Positions 24,346 through 39,000 are shown, counted from the first letter of the stretch. The stretch is DNA of 64,000 nucleotides from Blasia pusilla (GCA_050084515.1 CM114273.1:25792001-25856000), one strand, 5' to 3'. Translations and numbers: made by a program. Notes: generated by a model from the letters alone, not told the origin.

Positions 24346-27059
24346 AGACCTATCTGCAACTTCATCCGACACCGCAAGACAAAGTTACACTCTAGACAGT
24401 CCGCTGGCTCCTACGCCCTTTCCACGATAGATCTCGGCCTATTGGCTACTGAGAATGTGACAGTTTGCTATGAGGATTCATTGTGGAGGAGTAGTGTTGT
24501 AGCATGGGTTCACCCTTTATGGTCTTACGACCTAGAAGAGAAGAATATCTACTTCCATTGGGAAGATTGGAAGTTGGACATGAGTACTCGTGAGATTGTT
24601 TTGTTGTGGTTGAGTATTGTTAGGATTGTGAACAGTTGTACTATGCATATTTGTCATGATAGAGGATGAGTGTGGAGAGAATTGAAAGGTACAAACATGC
24701 AAACTGCCCTTGCTCAACTCCATTATGTGATTCATTCCACATGGCCTGAACACCAAGGTGTCTGTAGAGTTTTGTCATGATAGATTAACAGGCTTAGATT
24801 TTGGTGATGTTATTTGCCTCTGTACATAGCCAAGTCTTTTAGGGGACGGTCTTGCATGTATGTGTTGTGTGGGTTCATGTAGAGACATAGGAGTTTGGGC
24901 TATAAGTGATTGATACATTATCTTGAATATTGCCAGAGAGCTCTCGAGTTAACATAAGTTTCTGGTATCCTACATACACAATAGTTATTCATAATGACAC
25001 GTTAAGAACTTATATGCTCTTGCAACAAGCATTAAGACTACATCACAACATACCAAACTAAAGGAGGTGAAAAAGTTGAAAAAAGAGCTATGTACTAAGA
25101 AAGATTATCCTATTAAGGGTTTAAAGTATATCTTGTTTTGTGCATTTATCTTGTAAAGTATGTCCTGTTGGTGTCAGATCTGATGATGTTAAAGTATGTC
25201 TTGTTTTGTGCATTTATCTTGTAAAGTGTGTCTTGTTGATGTGAGATCTGATAATGTTAAATGTGGGATGATAGAGTGTTCATTGGATTCACTTAACATA
25301 TTCAATAGTTCCGTGATTGTTTAAAATGCTAGGATAGTGTACGTATCATTAACTAATATCATGCACTTGGAAATATTTTGAAATTAAATAATATTCTGAA
25401 CACAAAGACTATGAGGCAAAATAACCATCTACTTTTACATATCTAACCATTCTAGAAGATGTTAACAAGCGGGTAGATGTTTACTCAAAACCACTATCAT
25501 GTAAAGTGGTTATGAAAGAGATCATTCCATGGGTTCAGGGGCGATAATCAGCATAATTCGGCTGTTGAAACTAATCATTGCCAAGTGCATTGTATGTAGG
25601 TGTAGATATGGTACAAATTGTGTTCTCACAGATAAGCACACTCAAAGTTTAGTTCCCTTCACAAAATTCTCAGAAAAGGGTTTTCGTGTTGTTTATAGAA
25701 TTCCTTCACCTCTCTTCAATGTAACCGTATAACTAAGATGGTTGTGTTCATAATTGAATAGGATGAGAGCTACTATGGGTAGAATGGCAGAGGATGAATA
25801 CTTTTTTGTTTAGACTCCGTAGTCTACCTTTTGAAGTGAGGCTTAAAATCATGCGTAAGAGTAGGCCGATAGGGTCCTTTGATCAGATAATGGCCCCAGC
25901 CTAAGGCTACCAAGGCTAGAATGTTATAACATGATTCTCGGGTCTAGGTGATGTGGCAACCATTTAGAGTCCGTAGGAATCCTGAAAATTGTAGATTCCA
26001 TCATGAAGATCGATGCATTTATGTTAGGTTTGTAGACTTTGTGCTATGCCTAGAGGATCGCTATGCATTGATGGCATGGTTGATGGTTGGGTTGGTTCAA
26101 AGAGTGACCCTTCACCTTTGTCCCAATGATGTGGGAATGGCCGTTGGGGAGGAACAAGATGTAAAGATAGTGAAAGCTATAGACTTGATCAAGTATAAAA
26201 TTGGCATTGGTGGCCAAGATGTGCAAGTTTGGTGTGAGTTCTTTAGTTTTTGGGAAGGTGTCCTCCCAAAATCACTAGTTTGCAATAAATCTACTCATAA
26301 ATCAGTATAAGGCATAGTCTGTATTTGATGCTTAATTGGGGGTTTGCCATGGTGCAACATGGTAGAGAATCCCAAGTCTTGAAGCCTATTGGTGATCATA
26401 GGTGATTTTGAGGGACCCTACCACCCACAGATACTTCATCTTGATTCAGGACTTAGGCTTTCTTCCACCATGCATTGGTCTTGAGTCTAAGAGCAAACCG
26501 GTTTGATAAGATAAGTGGCGTTGTGGAACATGTATATATACAATATTTTCCAAATATATTCAATATCCTTTTCCATCATAGCATAAATGGATATCATATC
26601 CACCTGGTAAAGTATGCTATGCACAATCCAGTAATGTATTATCCTTTACTTAACCTTGGATACGTTTTTAAAACTATAATTTCTGCAAAAAGAGTAAGAC
26701 CAAGTCAGAGGATGAAGAGTATAAGATCAAATATGAGTATGGTATTTTAAAGTTGAGCGTGCTACACTTGGCTTGCAAGAATATGCTTTGCAAGCATTAA
26801 ACCACATTAGTGAGGATCTTTAGTGACAGCTAAGAACTCAACCAAGTCAAGTCCCAGGTCAGGTATATCTTCCATTTTTGTGTTGGCGCGCTTTGCATGG
26901 ATATCCTTTCATCTAAGATGAGTGCATCTCAAATGGAGAATTTTAAGATGGTTATTTAGGCAACATGGGATGGATGTTGATAAGTTTGGAATGTTTTAGT
27001 TCACAACTTGCGGACATCCACTTCCAATCACTTTAGAATGGACTTGAACCACCCAATTA
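24346..27059. other. Unclassified repeat-like DNA
   Basis: Frames occur at 24442-24669, 25948-26310 and 26475-26750 (+), but none resembles a family I know. The 25948-26310 frame (120 codons, with VQVWCEFFSFWEGVLP) may be a degraded transposon part preceding the CACTA relic. A 68-bp tandem duplication lies at 25121-25258. Otherwise I see nothing. Confidence 0.35.
25121..25258 (+). repeat. 68-bp tandem duplication
   Basis: Copies 25121-25188 and 25189-25258 share TTAAAGTATxTCTTGTTTTG, TGCATTTATCTTGTAAAGT and GATCTGATxATGTT with a few substitutions. No coding role is evident. Confidence 0.6.
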
Positions 27060-29343
27060 GAGTGAATCCTCATGATTCCAAGTTGTGGCAGAGGTAAAGG
27101 GCACGAGCCAGTATGTCTGGTCATAAAGGACTATGGTGCCCTTGCAATGAGTGTAAGGGTAGGGCTACAATTTCCATCGGCAAAGTGGAAGCACATTTGA
27201 GAAAGAATAGACGCACGCATCTTTGTCGAGTGCCAAATCTAGAGATGGCTGGGACTCTACAGATGAAGAGTGGCTTGTGCATGATCAGTCTGAAAAGATA
27301 AGTCATGAGGAGAAAATAATTTTGTCAGCCCCGATCTTCCATATGGATGGACGGGAGAGTTCCCATATTGAACATATGGATGAGCACATTCACATTCATA
27401 AATGCTCACTGATATTTTCCAAAAATATTACCATCTACACAAGGATGGAAGTGGTGATATGTCTATCCCAATAGAGGAATTAGCAGAACCTGATATCTCC
27501 AATGAAGAACCAATGTATGAATATGTATATGAATATGAGGAGCTTGCTGAAGCTTGCAAACCCTAGTTCCATATGGCAAAGACCTCTATATTGGCTTTTT
27601 TTATGTTGCTCTTTAACATCCAAACCACCCATAGTGTTCCAAACATTGCAATTGACGAAGTCTTGAAACTTCTTTGTAGATTGGTATTGCCAATAGGTAC
27701 TTTGGTCCCACCAAGTTACTATGCTGCAAAAAGACTAAATGGTAAATTGGGCTTAGGATACAACAACATCCATATATGTCTTGCTTGATGTGTTCTTTTC
27801 CCGGGAGATCTTGTAGATGCAAAGATTTGTCCACTATGTGGTAAGCTGAGGTTCAAGAAAATGGGTAGAACATTGGTACCATGCAAGGTATTACCGCATT
27901 TCCTTGTTATTCCTAGAATGCAACGTATGTTTAGATATGGGACACTGTCTGAATTGTTAACTGCTCCTTTTGAGCCAGAGTAAGGATGACTTAGTAAGAC
28001 ATATAGCTGATAGCAAGGCATGGCATCATATGGACTTTCTATATCCAGAATTTGCTGAAAAGAAGAGGAATTATAGATTTGGGCTGGTGCTCGACGTTGT
28101 GAACCCATTTCAAGAAAAATCGAGCTCATGGTCAATATGGCCAATGCTTCTTGTTAATTACAACTTGCCTCCTTGGCTCGAGACAATTTTTTTTTGTAAT
28201 GCTCTATTTGATCATACCAGGAAACGAGAGTGTGAATGGGAAAAATATAGACATGTTCCTATGTCCTTTTAGTAGAAGAGTTCCAAGAAATGTGGGAGGG
28301 GGTGCAACTTCATGATGTTCAAAAATTAGCCTGAAGATGGAGTTTATGTTAAGGGCTAGCTTACTATGGACCATAAATGATTATCCAGCATATGGAACCA
28401 TATCAGGACAGAGCATAGTGAAAATATTAGATGTACTATATGCAGGCCTCGAGTGGATTCTGATTTTTCAAAGTCTTGTGGCAAGCCCATATATGGTTGT
28501 CATTGTCGATACCTCCCAATGAGCCATCCATGGAGGAAACGTAGGTATGACGCTCATTTCAATGGGAATCCAAAACTTAGACCACGTATGCCTAGAGTCC
28601 TTGCCAAAGAGATTCTTGGATGGGAAAACGACAAAAAGATGTACGACGAGAGTAGTGGATGAGAAGACGGCCCTAATGACCCCTTCAAGAGGATTGGAGT
28701 AAAAAGGCAAAGTATACTCTATTCTTTGCCTTACTGGCTAGTATCTTGACACCTCCCTATTTTATCCTTTATTTCGTTTAAAAAATAGGTGAACATATGA
28801 GAAAATCCTACGTTTGATTTTACTTTAGAAATAGTTTGATGTGTACAAATTGTGAGTTGTAACATATTCCTTGATGATCTTTTCATAAGTTGCTTATACA
28901 TCATATGTTAGATGCAATGCACATGGAGAAGAATATAGTCGAGAATATGGTTAATTAAGACTTTATTTGGAGTGAAAGATACAATAAAGTCAAGAGAGAT
29001 TTGGAGGCGCGTGTTATCAGATCCCATTTGTGGATGCAACCCCATCCTACTAGATCCCAAGTTCGGGTTAAATCTGTTTATGATTATTGTCTCTCTTCCA
29101 AGATTTGAATACCTTCCTTTTGAGGGTTCAAAATGTGAAAGTACAATTCGGATATTGTGGAGAACTCCGCAAGCATGTGGTAAATCGGAAGTTGGGCAAT
29201 ATAAATCACATGACTTCCATATGTTCATTCAACAAGTCCTTCCTTACTGCATCCGTGGTCTTCTTAAAGATTCCACTAGAATGAGTGTTATTAGCTTGTC
29301 TGGAATTTTTAGGATGGTATGTATAAAGGTGTACAATCCATAG
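27060..29343 (+). mobile_element. CACTA (En/Spm-type) transposon relic with TNP2 transposase fragments
   Basis: Pieces on the plus strand match the CACTA transposase in order. HKGLWCPCNECKG (27119-27160) is the Cys-rich transposase-associated domain. HHMDFLYPEFAEK, then RFGLVLDVVNPFQEK and SSSWSIWPMLLVNYNLPPW (about 28024-28190), are the central TNP2 block. LRASLLWTINDYPAYGT (28345-28400) and LPMSHPWRKRRYDAHFNG (about 28515-28570) follow. YKSHDFHMFIQQVLPYCIRG (about 29203-29265) is the C-terminal block. Frames change repeatedly and stops occur, so it is a pseudogene. I did not find CACTA terminal inverted repeats. Confidence 0.72.
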
Positions 29344-29405
29344 TTATTTGCCAAACTCCAAGAAGAAACTGCCATCACTTTTTGTCTTATAAGAAGTTAT
29401 TATTA

Positions 29406-29612
29406 TCTATATTATTATGGGAGAGTGCTTGATTTGCAAACACCTCTCTGCTTGACACATGGCAATTGGGCAGCAAGAAAATGTCTCACGTGCTACTGGC
29501 AAGAAGAAAAAAATTTGAATTTATGTGCAGATCATTAATCTCTTTCCTTCATGGACTACACACTAGCTCTTCAAACACTTTTTTGTTTTCCTTGCATCGC
29601 ACTCATATCTTA
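29406..29612 (+). mobile_element. Small Helitron-like element
   Basis: Begins TCTATATTATTATGGGAGAG after an A. Its body matches the element ending at 9370 (GGCAATTGGG, TTTGAATTTATGTxCAG, CACTTTTTTxTTTxC, TTGCATCGCAC). The 3' hairpin is degraded and no clean CTAG is left; another element begins at 29613. Confidence 0.5.
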
Positions 29613-29750
29613 TCTATATTATTATAGGAGAGTGTCTTCTTGATTTGCAAAGACCTCTATGCTTGAAAAAAATTTGAATTTATATAGAATATCATTATTT
29701 TATTCCCTTCACCAATTATATACTAATTCTTCAAATATTTCACATGCTTA
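29613..29750 (+). mobile_element. Truncated Helitron 5' part, head-to-tail with the previous copy
   Basis: Starts again with TCTATATTATTATAGGAGAG and follows the same family for about 130 bp (AAATTTGAATTTATAT, AATTATATACTAATTCTTC) before similarity fades. It sits directly after the previous element in the same orientation. Confidence 0.45.
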
Positions 29751-30051
29751 CAAAAACCAAAACAAAATTTATGTGCAACATAAATTCAAATTAATCTCTT
29801 CACCCCCTCTTCGGACACTTCAAAAAATATTAATAAATACACTAGTTCAATTTCCTCCGTTCCCATATTTGTTCCCGCGTGCCCCTCATGGTGCTCCGGT
29901 GGCCGGCCTTCTCATGAGGGTAGATTCGACTCCCTAGAAGGAGTATGTTGCTGCAATTCCAGAGCCAACTCTTAGTGTGTGCGCGTGCTGATTGACGAGC
30001 GTGGTGGCCGATAATATAGGCGGTCGGGGTGTGGAGGATCTCGGAGCTGAC

Positions 30052-33000
30052 ATGGAAGAAGGAGCGGTGCAGCGTATTTCAGGAATGCCCACGGATCTTG
30101 CATTTTGGGCACGGACTGAGGCCGGCAATCTGCCAGTTGTGAGTTGATTTGCAGTTGGCTCGGTGTGCTTGATTCCGTGTGCGCAGATGGACGTATGGAC
30201 GTCGAGTTTTGTGTATAGCATTCCTGGTAGGAGGTTTATCAATTAGAAGTGAAAGAATTCGTGTACGTGTGAATCCGCGATAAACCTCAGAATGCGATGT
30301 CCTCTTCCCGGTTCGATTTTGCCATCATCCTACGTGAGAGAGTAACCAGTGGCCGTTCGCTCTGAACCCGGGGCCTGATATTGATCGCTGGATTCATCGA
30401 AATCTACCTGGAGGGAGCATGGCTGGCCATTCTGCCTTGCTTGGGATGTGGAGTTCATTGAAATGAATTCAAAATTCATAGGCGCCTTGTTCCACGAGCG
30501 AACGCGCGGTCTTGAGCGATGTGGTTTAGAGAACTGAAATGGAATTTATAACCATGCCAATCATGGCATAGTCGTGGTGGTGGGGGATGTGAAAGCTACT
30601 ATAACTAATGTTCATGGATGTTATTTCATGAATTGAACACCTCCAAAGACTGCTCAAGAAAATTATGTACACTAATGAGGCGAGTGATTGTGAACGTGCT
30701 CCGGGATGTATTTGCTATGGGACTTGTACCCATGTCTCGCCGTCGTTGTGAGCTCAATCGGTGGGACTAACTACGCTGAGCGTTATCCAACGTGAAGTAA
30801 CACAGTTTAATCTGTGCGTCTTTGTACAAGCTCAGGGTGCGCACTTTTGAAAATGAAAATTTTAGGAAATCAAACTAAAGCTAGTTCTCGATGAAAGACT
30901 CTGAATATCTAACGTAATGAAACGTCCACGACGGTCCGATCCAACTATACTGCGCTTTTAGGACTGGACATTCACGGAGCAAGACTTTGGATTCGAGTGG
31001 TGGCATGTCCTACTTGTGGATGAGCTGTGCATATATAACTGAAACTTTGCAGAATTTCCACCTGTAGCCGTGATAGTGGAGCCTTGTTTTGTTATTTGAC
31101 GATTAATATCGAACTAAGCCGAGTTTTTGTTCATCAGGTGCTGGTAGGTGGATTGGTTCAATGGCCCGCTCTTTCACGATGGAATCCAGTCAGCGGTGGA
31201 CTCAGATATCTGAAGGTCAGCATGTTTCCCCTGTTTTCATTTCTTCCTGAACATTAGGGAGGACTTCTCTGAACTCTTCCAAAGCCATGAGTTTGAGTGC
31301 GTTTATATCCATTAGCAGTGAGGTAATATAGCTACTGGAGTGTGGGGTCGCTAGAGTTGAAGGTTGGTTTCTTTCTGTCAAATCTTTTGCATGGTCTGGT
31401 TCTGTGAATTGTAATTAAAGTCGCATGGCTCTCATGGATCCCCCTGTGGACAAAAATGAGTTGATACATTCTACTGGCTTTGATCTCGAGTCGTATCTTC
31501 AATGTCACAGGATTTTCTTCCCTTTCGCAAGTCATATTTTGTTGTATCTCACTACTCATAACTTTATCTCGTGGTTGGTGATGTACTATAGTTAAGAAGT
31601 TTACTATAAGCAACTGTATTCCTACACATCATTTTCTATCGCCTTTAGAATTTGAGGAGAGCACAATGGATTACCTTTGTTCTATATTGCTTGGAATATG
31701 CCCTTACTTTGTCTTTGAGAAGCAACCTGATGCCTTCTTGGTTTGTGGTTTGAAACATTGGAGAATAGCGTTGTGCCATAGGACATACTCCGTCACTTGG
31801 TGTGAAACTTCCCTGAGGTGAGGTTATCTTTCGCAGAGTTTGGCAGGCTCGACAACAATTCAAGCCATAACATCCAAATCAGGCTCGGTGTTTTATGGTC
31901 ACATCAAAGGACATGAACGAGTTAAGTAAGTTTTCAAATATATGAGAACATAATGCTTCGGTATTTCATTCTTCAATGGGGAGCATGTGTGTGTCATGCT
32001 GCAGCACATTTACGGCCACATACTCGTTATGGAATTATTGATGAGCCTCCAATTTCTCACTGTAGCCCTTTGCAGCAAATGTTAATGATAGACGGCATCT
32101 CTGAGCTTGGATTATAAACCCTACCAGGTGGCAGTACATACTTGAGCTTGTTGACAGTTCTACGAATTCTTCATTCATGGTTTATGGGATATCATCTTGG
32201 AAGTTGTGGTAAAGTAGTATGCTGTCAGATTGGAAGTAGTCAAGTGGAATTCGGAAAATCCCAAGGTAGCTTTGAAATATCATTCTCCACCTTTGAGACA
32301 GTTGTAGGGATAGAAACCTTGATGGAGTGAAAAGATCATACTAGAAACTGCCACAAAAATATTTGAAATCCCCTACGAGCCATGGAAGCTATGTCCTTAC
32401 ATCTTGAAATGAATACTCCCTTCAATCTTGAAGAATTATTCCTAAGACATGAGGTAGAAGACAAAGCTCTGAAAGTTACCCTCATGATTAAAGTGATGTA
32501 CTTAATACTTGGTTGCAGATGGCAAATTCTCGTGTTGCGTGAAGTTCACTGCATTTTAAACCCTTGGAATTTGGGGTTGTGGGTCTCCAGGTAGCTCTCT
32601 TGTTTGGAAGCTTCATTGATGCCATCCTCTCACGTCCAGAGGGAAGCACAACTGCTTCTGCAGCTGAGTCTACAAAATCAATGGCTATGGAGAAGACTGA
32701 TCCGTCTTATATGGAGAAACTTTGCACAGAACCAGATGAAATCATTTGCTCTAGTGCAGGTGATCACCTAACTGATAGAGGAGGTACCAACTTAGAGCTT
32801 TATCTGGCACAGGTACGAAGAAAGACTTTCCTTGTTCTGTGCATCTGTGTCTGGGGGAACTCACCATGGAAGTGTTACTTTGCTATGAGGTCAAGCTCGC
32901 ACTGAGTCAGTGTAACCGAAACTGTCTCTGACGTGAAAGTGGACATGATAGGTCAGGGTAGTAATTTTCTCATGCTTGTTTAACCGTTGCCTGACCTCTC

Positions 33001-36000
33001 CCCCACTTTCCATTGAGTAGTTATCATGTTGTGTAGGTACCAATATATTCCAAAGAACTAGGAGAAGAGACAAACTTGTCTCCCCTCATGCAAGACATTT
33101 TATTTGTATGTCTCACCCACCTTATGTGTGCTTTTGCTCCTTTTTGTCTTGAGTACAATTGTAGGTACTGTTTCCTAGCAGCGTTTCAGTGCATAGGGGA
33201 GAGGATTTGGTCTTATGTGTTTTTAGTCTTGCGTCAACCTCTGTACCGGGCTTTGGGAACAGATCCTATTAGGCTAGTTTGTATTTTAACACCGATGAGG
33301 TGGATGAGGCTGAGAAGATGTGGAGGATAATAGTGATCATTTTCTCTCCAAAGCTCAAGATCTGTTGTGGATGGCAGTCGGGCTGTGGTGTTTCCACTTA
33401 GCTAGCTTAGCTGCATTGCACAAGCATCCAGTCATTAGCGTGTGCTTTGTTCAGTGAGGGATGGTTGCCTTTTTGTGATGAAAACTATTTTTGCTACTTT
33501 CTAGTGATAGGGTCTGTTCAGCTCTCCATTTTTTGATAGCATTGGTGTAAGGAAACCCTGGATTTTTTTGGTGTAGCAGAACTCTGAGTTGAACTCGTCA
33601 TGCATGGGTGTTGAACCTTCAAACAAACTTATGTTCAGCTGTGGTACCGTTTTAGTGGAGGAGACTGTAGAAGAAGACATTAAGTAGGAGCTGTCAGTGG
33701 AAGAGAAGACTCATAAACCCCGCACCCTGCTTGGACACTGCTAGAAGTCAGTGGAAGAGACTGTACTCATTAAGTAGTGCCTGTTGTAGCCTTGCGACCA
33801 TAGACCCCGCGCCCTGGTTGGACTGTGCTAGTCAGTGGTCAGTGGAAGAGAGACATGGAGTTAGGTGTCCTCAAGCACTTAATGTTGGTTGTCTACAATT
33901 TTGCCTTCTGCTTCGGTGGCATGCTTGATTGTTGGTCAATTGGCTTGTATGACAGCCTTCTATGGTGGATGCCGACAACATCTCCAACGTCAATCTCTGG
34001 ATGAGCATGGCAGATTCAAGATCTAGTACACATTACGATCCATATCACAATATTTTGTGTGTGGTAGCAGGAGAGAAGAAAGGTTGTAATATTTGACTTT
34101 CCTGTATCAGTTAATCGGAAAGCCCACATAACGTAAATGGTAGTGCTTTGCATGTGATGCGGTGCCATCCTGATGAATTTTACTTGAAGATGGAACTTTT
34201 TCTTATTCTTTGAACAATGTCAAGCCCAATTATTCAATTTGCTGTGCTATAGGTCATATTTTTGCCATGAAAGGTCTGTTTCTATCTGTTTATGTGTTGC
34301 AGATGTCTGAATGTAGATAAATACTGCTCACAGAGCATCTTATCTAAAGATGAGCTTTTGATAGTGGAGAGGTTCTTTCATTTTCACTTGCGTACCTGTC
34401 TTTTGGTTGGTTGTCCCTAAACCTCGAATGGTGAAGGACTGCAGTCAACTTTTGTGTGGATCAATCTCATGGTCTATAATGTCATGACTCACGTGGCTCA
34501 CAAACCAACGTCCGACTGCTAATGTTGAAGTATGAGAAGCTGCTGTCTTTTCCCTCTCAACTTCCTTAAGTCATGGTTCTAACTTCTTGTATGAATGTAT
34601 GTTTTTGCAGTGACTTTGTGGCCTCCATCTGCAGCACCATATCTTTATCCTCTGCCCATCCATGGAGAGGCCTCTAATCATAGGCAAGCAAACTTACAAT
34701 ACCTATGGGTGGATTGTGAATTTCCTTTTTGTGTTTTGTTATGAAAAAAAATTCATAGTACCATATTCCAGCAAAAGGGTAAATAGTGGTACTTGTGTGG
34801 AAACTGATAGGTCCTGTAAAATTTCTCTGCTTCGTTCTTGCTTCCTGTTTTGTGGAGTACCCTTGGAAAGAGTGGCAAAAGTACTATAGAAGTTGAAGCG
34901 TAAGGTCAAATGGAGTCATTTTCATTTGCCAATGCTTTGGCATCAAGAAAATCACTCCTCAGGATAAGGCGTCAGCATAGTCAGGGAGTTTCTAACATAC
35001 ATTTATGCTCCCGAGGGATCAAGCACTTTATGCCAGGGCTTAATGACCTGTCTGCAAGAAATTTCCAAGATTGCATGTAGAGTGGTTAAACTGGAGCAGA
35101 AAAGTGTCAATCACTGCTGGAAATTGCTTCAGAAGTTAGGCATGCCAATGATGGACCCGTCAACAAGCACTGATAACCCGTCAAAAGCTGCACAGGCATA
35201 TATCGTACTAGATGGGATACTCATTGGGAAATTCAGGAGAAATAGATCCAAAAGGGCACAAGGAAAAGAGAAGGGATATAAAGATATTGCACCATTGTGA
35301 ACATCAAGAGATTAATGGAACAGGCCTTTTGCGTATGAGGCAAAAGAGAACATCAAGAGACTAATGGACTTTTGCCTATGAGGCCAGAGGAGGCACTTGA
35401 CGACCAAGCACAACATCTTCTCAAATCTAGCTTTCATAAGAGAATTAGAAGGCACATCCCTGGCTATGAGTGCTTTCATATCAAGTATAGACAACATGCT
35501 AAGTTTCTGCATTATTGTGTTGCTTTTAGATTAGAACAGTACCTTCTTATAACACTAACTATGTCGGTCACATTCCTTTTGTTACATGTTTTGGGCTAGA
35601 TAAGTTCTCCAAATATATGATTTCAAGTCCCCTGGCCCTCTAAGGTCCCTGTTGTATTAAAGCAGTACATTTATTTGCAAAATACATTCTGCACCTAATG
35701 TGTTGCTGCACAAATAAACTCTTGGACCTTTTTCATCCATGATTTCAGCTCCATATATTCTTCTTCAGAACCTGAGGATAGATATGAGAAGTGATTTCCT
35801 GGAGTTACCTTTGCCACCTCAAGTTTGCCATGTCTGGTTTATTCTGTAGCTGTACGCCAAATTTAGATTTAATACCACTGTTATCTAGGTTTTAGGAAGC
35901 TGAGATGATATCGCTAACAGCTTGCAGCTGAATTCCCTCAAGCCCCTTTTCTTAATATGGAATCAATGTGCCAGACGGCAGTGGTATATTCAAGAGAGGG

Positions 36001-39000
36001 TGTAATGGTGTGCAAGACAACTGTGTGCTGTACTTCAGAAGTGATGTTGCTGTAGTGGAGTGACCACATGAGTGTTCTTGATGTGAGTATTCCACATGCA
36101 GTTGCTTAAGAATTCAATGCCTTGATAGTGATAACAGAACATTCCAATAATCTCTTACCCTCTCCGAGCCCAGTTGGTCATGATATTCCTGAGCCGTTGT
36201 AGATCATCCAGGGAGATTACCACTGGTCTTTATGCTCAATGTGCATCACAAGATTTCGTTTGGAGATTTCATCCCTCGGAGCTTGTTGGAAACAAGGTGA
36301 TAGAGAAGAAGTGTAATAACAAAGTGCCGAATCTCAGAACTGCCAATCACTCAGTAAATGCTTCCCTTGCAGTGGTGCCGGCATGTATGGCAGTAGTCCA
36401 ATAGGTACAGATTAGCAAGTAAGTGGGATGGGTGAAGAAGGAAAAAGTTGCCACCACAGTTGAGTGGCACTCCTTAGGAATTTGGGTGGGTTTACAGACC
36501 AAGAAGGGTAGGGAAGGAGAATGACATGGCATGATCCTCGACACTTGAAAGACTCTACCCAGGGGCAGAACTCCCAGAAGACTGAGAGACCCTGAAGCAA
36601 CTCTGTGGTTTTCTGACAGATTTGAGCATGTTTTAAAATAGGCCCTGAACAGCGTCGCAGAAACTACATTACATTTTCCTGAGGGAAGATTGAAGATTTA
36701 TTTTGCTTACTCACAGGATTGAACTTCTGATGAGGCAATTGCAAAGAGATCATATCTCACAGCTTTACTTTCAACATTACCCTGATCATCCTCAGAGTAC
36801 TGTAACTGATTGATGTTTGAGTTTTGTGTCAAAAAAAGAACAACTTTCATCTTTAATACTTGCACTTGCAGTGGCGTTGATATCGGGGAACCAGACTACA
36901 CAGTGCATCCCCTCTTTAATAAGGCATTAGTTCTTGCAAAGCGGACAACACTTCATCCGGGTGATGCATTGTTCATTCCTGAAGGCTGGTACGTTTACTC
37001 AGGGTCTCTTTGCCCTGGATTTCCATTGGAAATTTTAAGCCATGGATAATATTGCCTGTAGTCTTTGCCACAACAGTGCAATGGTAATGCACTGGGAGCA
37101 GTCCTCACAGAAATTGAATTGTGGAACATATTTTTGTTATGCTCGTTTCAAGTTATTTGCTTTATCTGTGTTTTTGTTTGGTTGATTACAAGAGGCAGCT
37201 TCCTTGCTTTCTGTCTTAGGTTGTATATTCCGTTCCTAAGTTATTAGTCTGAAGTGACACATTTAGGTTGAAAGAAAAGAGTCTGATTGATTTAGAGCAC
37301 ATTCATATTTCAGAGCTAACCATATGTGAATGCCGACATGTGTACAGGTATCATCAAGTTGACAACATAGGAGTTACAATTGGTGTTAACTTTTGGTGGC
37401 CTTCTAAGATTTCGTCAGCATTTGGCACTCATATGGATGCGTACTACCTACGACGCTTAATTTCAAGGTCAGATCCTGTCATTTTTCTGTAACCTAGATT
37501 GAGCATATGTTTGCACTTCTGCTTCTTTGGGTTCGAATTAAAAGTATAAACCCTTGAATGTTATGTATCACTAGCCGTGGATAAAAGTGATGTGCTACTC
37601 CATTTCTGAACCAACCTGGCACTCCTTTTATTTGTTTCCAATGTTTGCGGCTTTGGCTCCATTTGCTCGATTCTCATACCTTTCAGACAATAACAAAAGC
37701 TTACCACACAGTGAAGAGACTTTGTTTGGTTTTGTTACCATCGTTGTAGTTTTTAGACCAGATGTGACCTTAGGTGGAAGTATAAAATTATTAGGAAACT
37801 AGAAGACACAAACATTATGTACTGGGGGGAACCAAATACTGAAGCAGATTTGGAGCCATTACCACTTGGATTTAGTGTACATGCTATTTGGGACTTATCG
37901 TAACTTGAATAAGGAGCTTGGGGCATGAATCAGTGATACATGTATTTTTTTGCTGTAGATGAGTCATGGTATCCTAGTAAGTCTTTGCTTTCACGCAACG
38001 AAATCCGTCTGAGAAACAACATTATTATTTTTTAGATTGTTGGGACCAAAAGGTGCCCATGTGTTATCCAAAGAACCTGGCTGCATGGTATGTTTTACTT
38101 CTTGGCACCTGTTCACGAAACACATTTCTGTGGCAGCAACCATCCTGAAAAATTTGAGCTAGTGCTCATAAAATGGATTTTCTTCAAAATTGAGTGACCA
38201 TTGTGAGCTGATTTTCCTTCAGTCCATTTGATGGATGGACTTCTGTGGCTACTTCATGATTCCGTCAAATCATGACAATCGATATTTCAACCATCTATTG
38301 TCCACAATCTAACATTGATTAATAATTTGTCTGTCTCCTTTTGAACATGATCTGCAATTGCCATCAGCCTGGTGGATGAAGAAAAGGTACTCAAATCCAT
38401 ACTCAGAAGCAGGCTGATTGTCTTCATCGCTATGCTGCAGATTTGTTCTTCCCAGACATAGCTGAATTGAGTTCGTATTGTTTGGGGTCTAAAGGGGACA
38501 ACTGAAATGATTGTCCCAATAGTCAGTTTGGTTTCTTCTCATAACTATTGAGATTTTGTTGCCCACACCGTTCGCCCCAAGACTCAGAAATGTGTATTTT
38601 GGCTTTTTCTGTCAAGGACGAAAATCTATTGCTGGATAGTTTTTTGGAAAGTAGTTAAATATTTGAACATGTCCTTGTCATGCTTAAGATGTGTTTCACT
38701 CTGTGCTGGTTATGAGTCTGTCAGCAGGTTTTCAGAGTAATCGTACAGTTAGATATCCTATATTTGGCTATTCTCTGTGTTTTCTTTTATCTATGTCTGA
38801 GTTCTTCTCCATGTATTCCATCCATATGTACCCCTTAATATAATGTGGCTAGTACTTTTCTCAGAGTTTGCATATGAGAATCACCAGATCTCTTCAGAAA
38901 CTTGTCAAAATGTCTCATGTCTCTGCACAGTCTGATTTTCAGCCTACTGGTGTTGATGTAAAAGATTCTCGTGAAAAAGGACATAGTAAGCAACTTCAAT

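Noticed and set aside
35043-35599. Frames within the 2.2-kb JmjC intron
   Set aside because: No splice-compatible phase with neighbouring exons and no recognisable domain.
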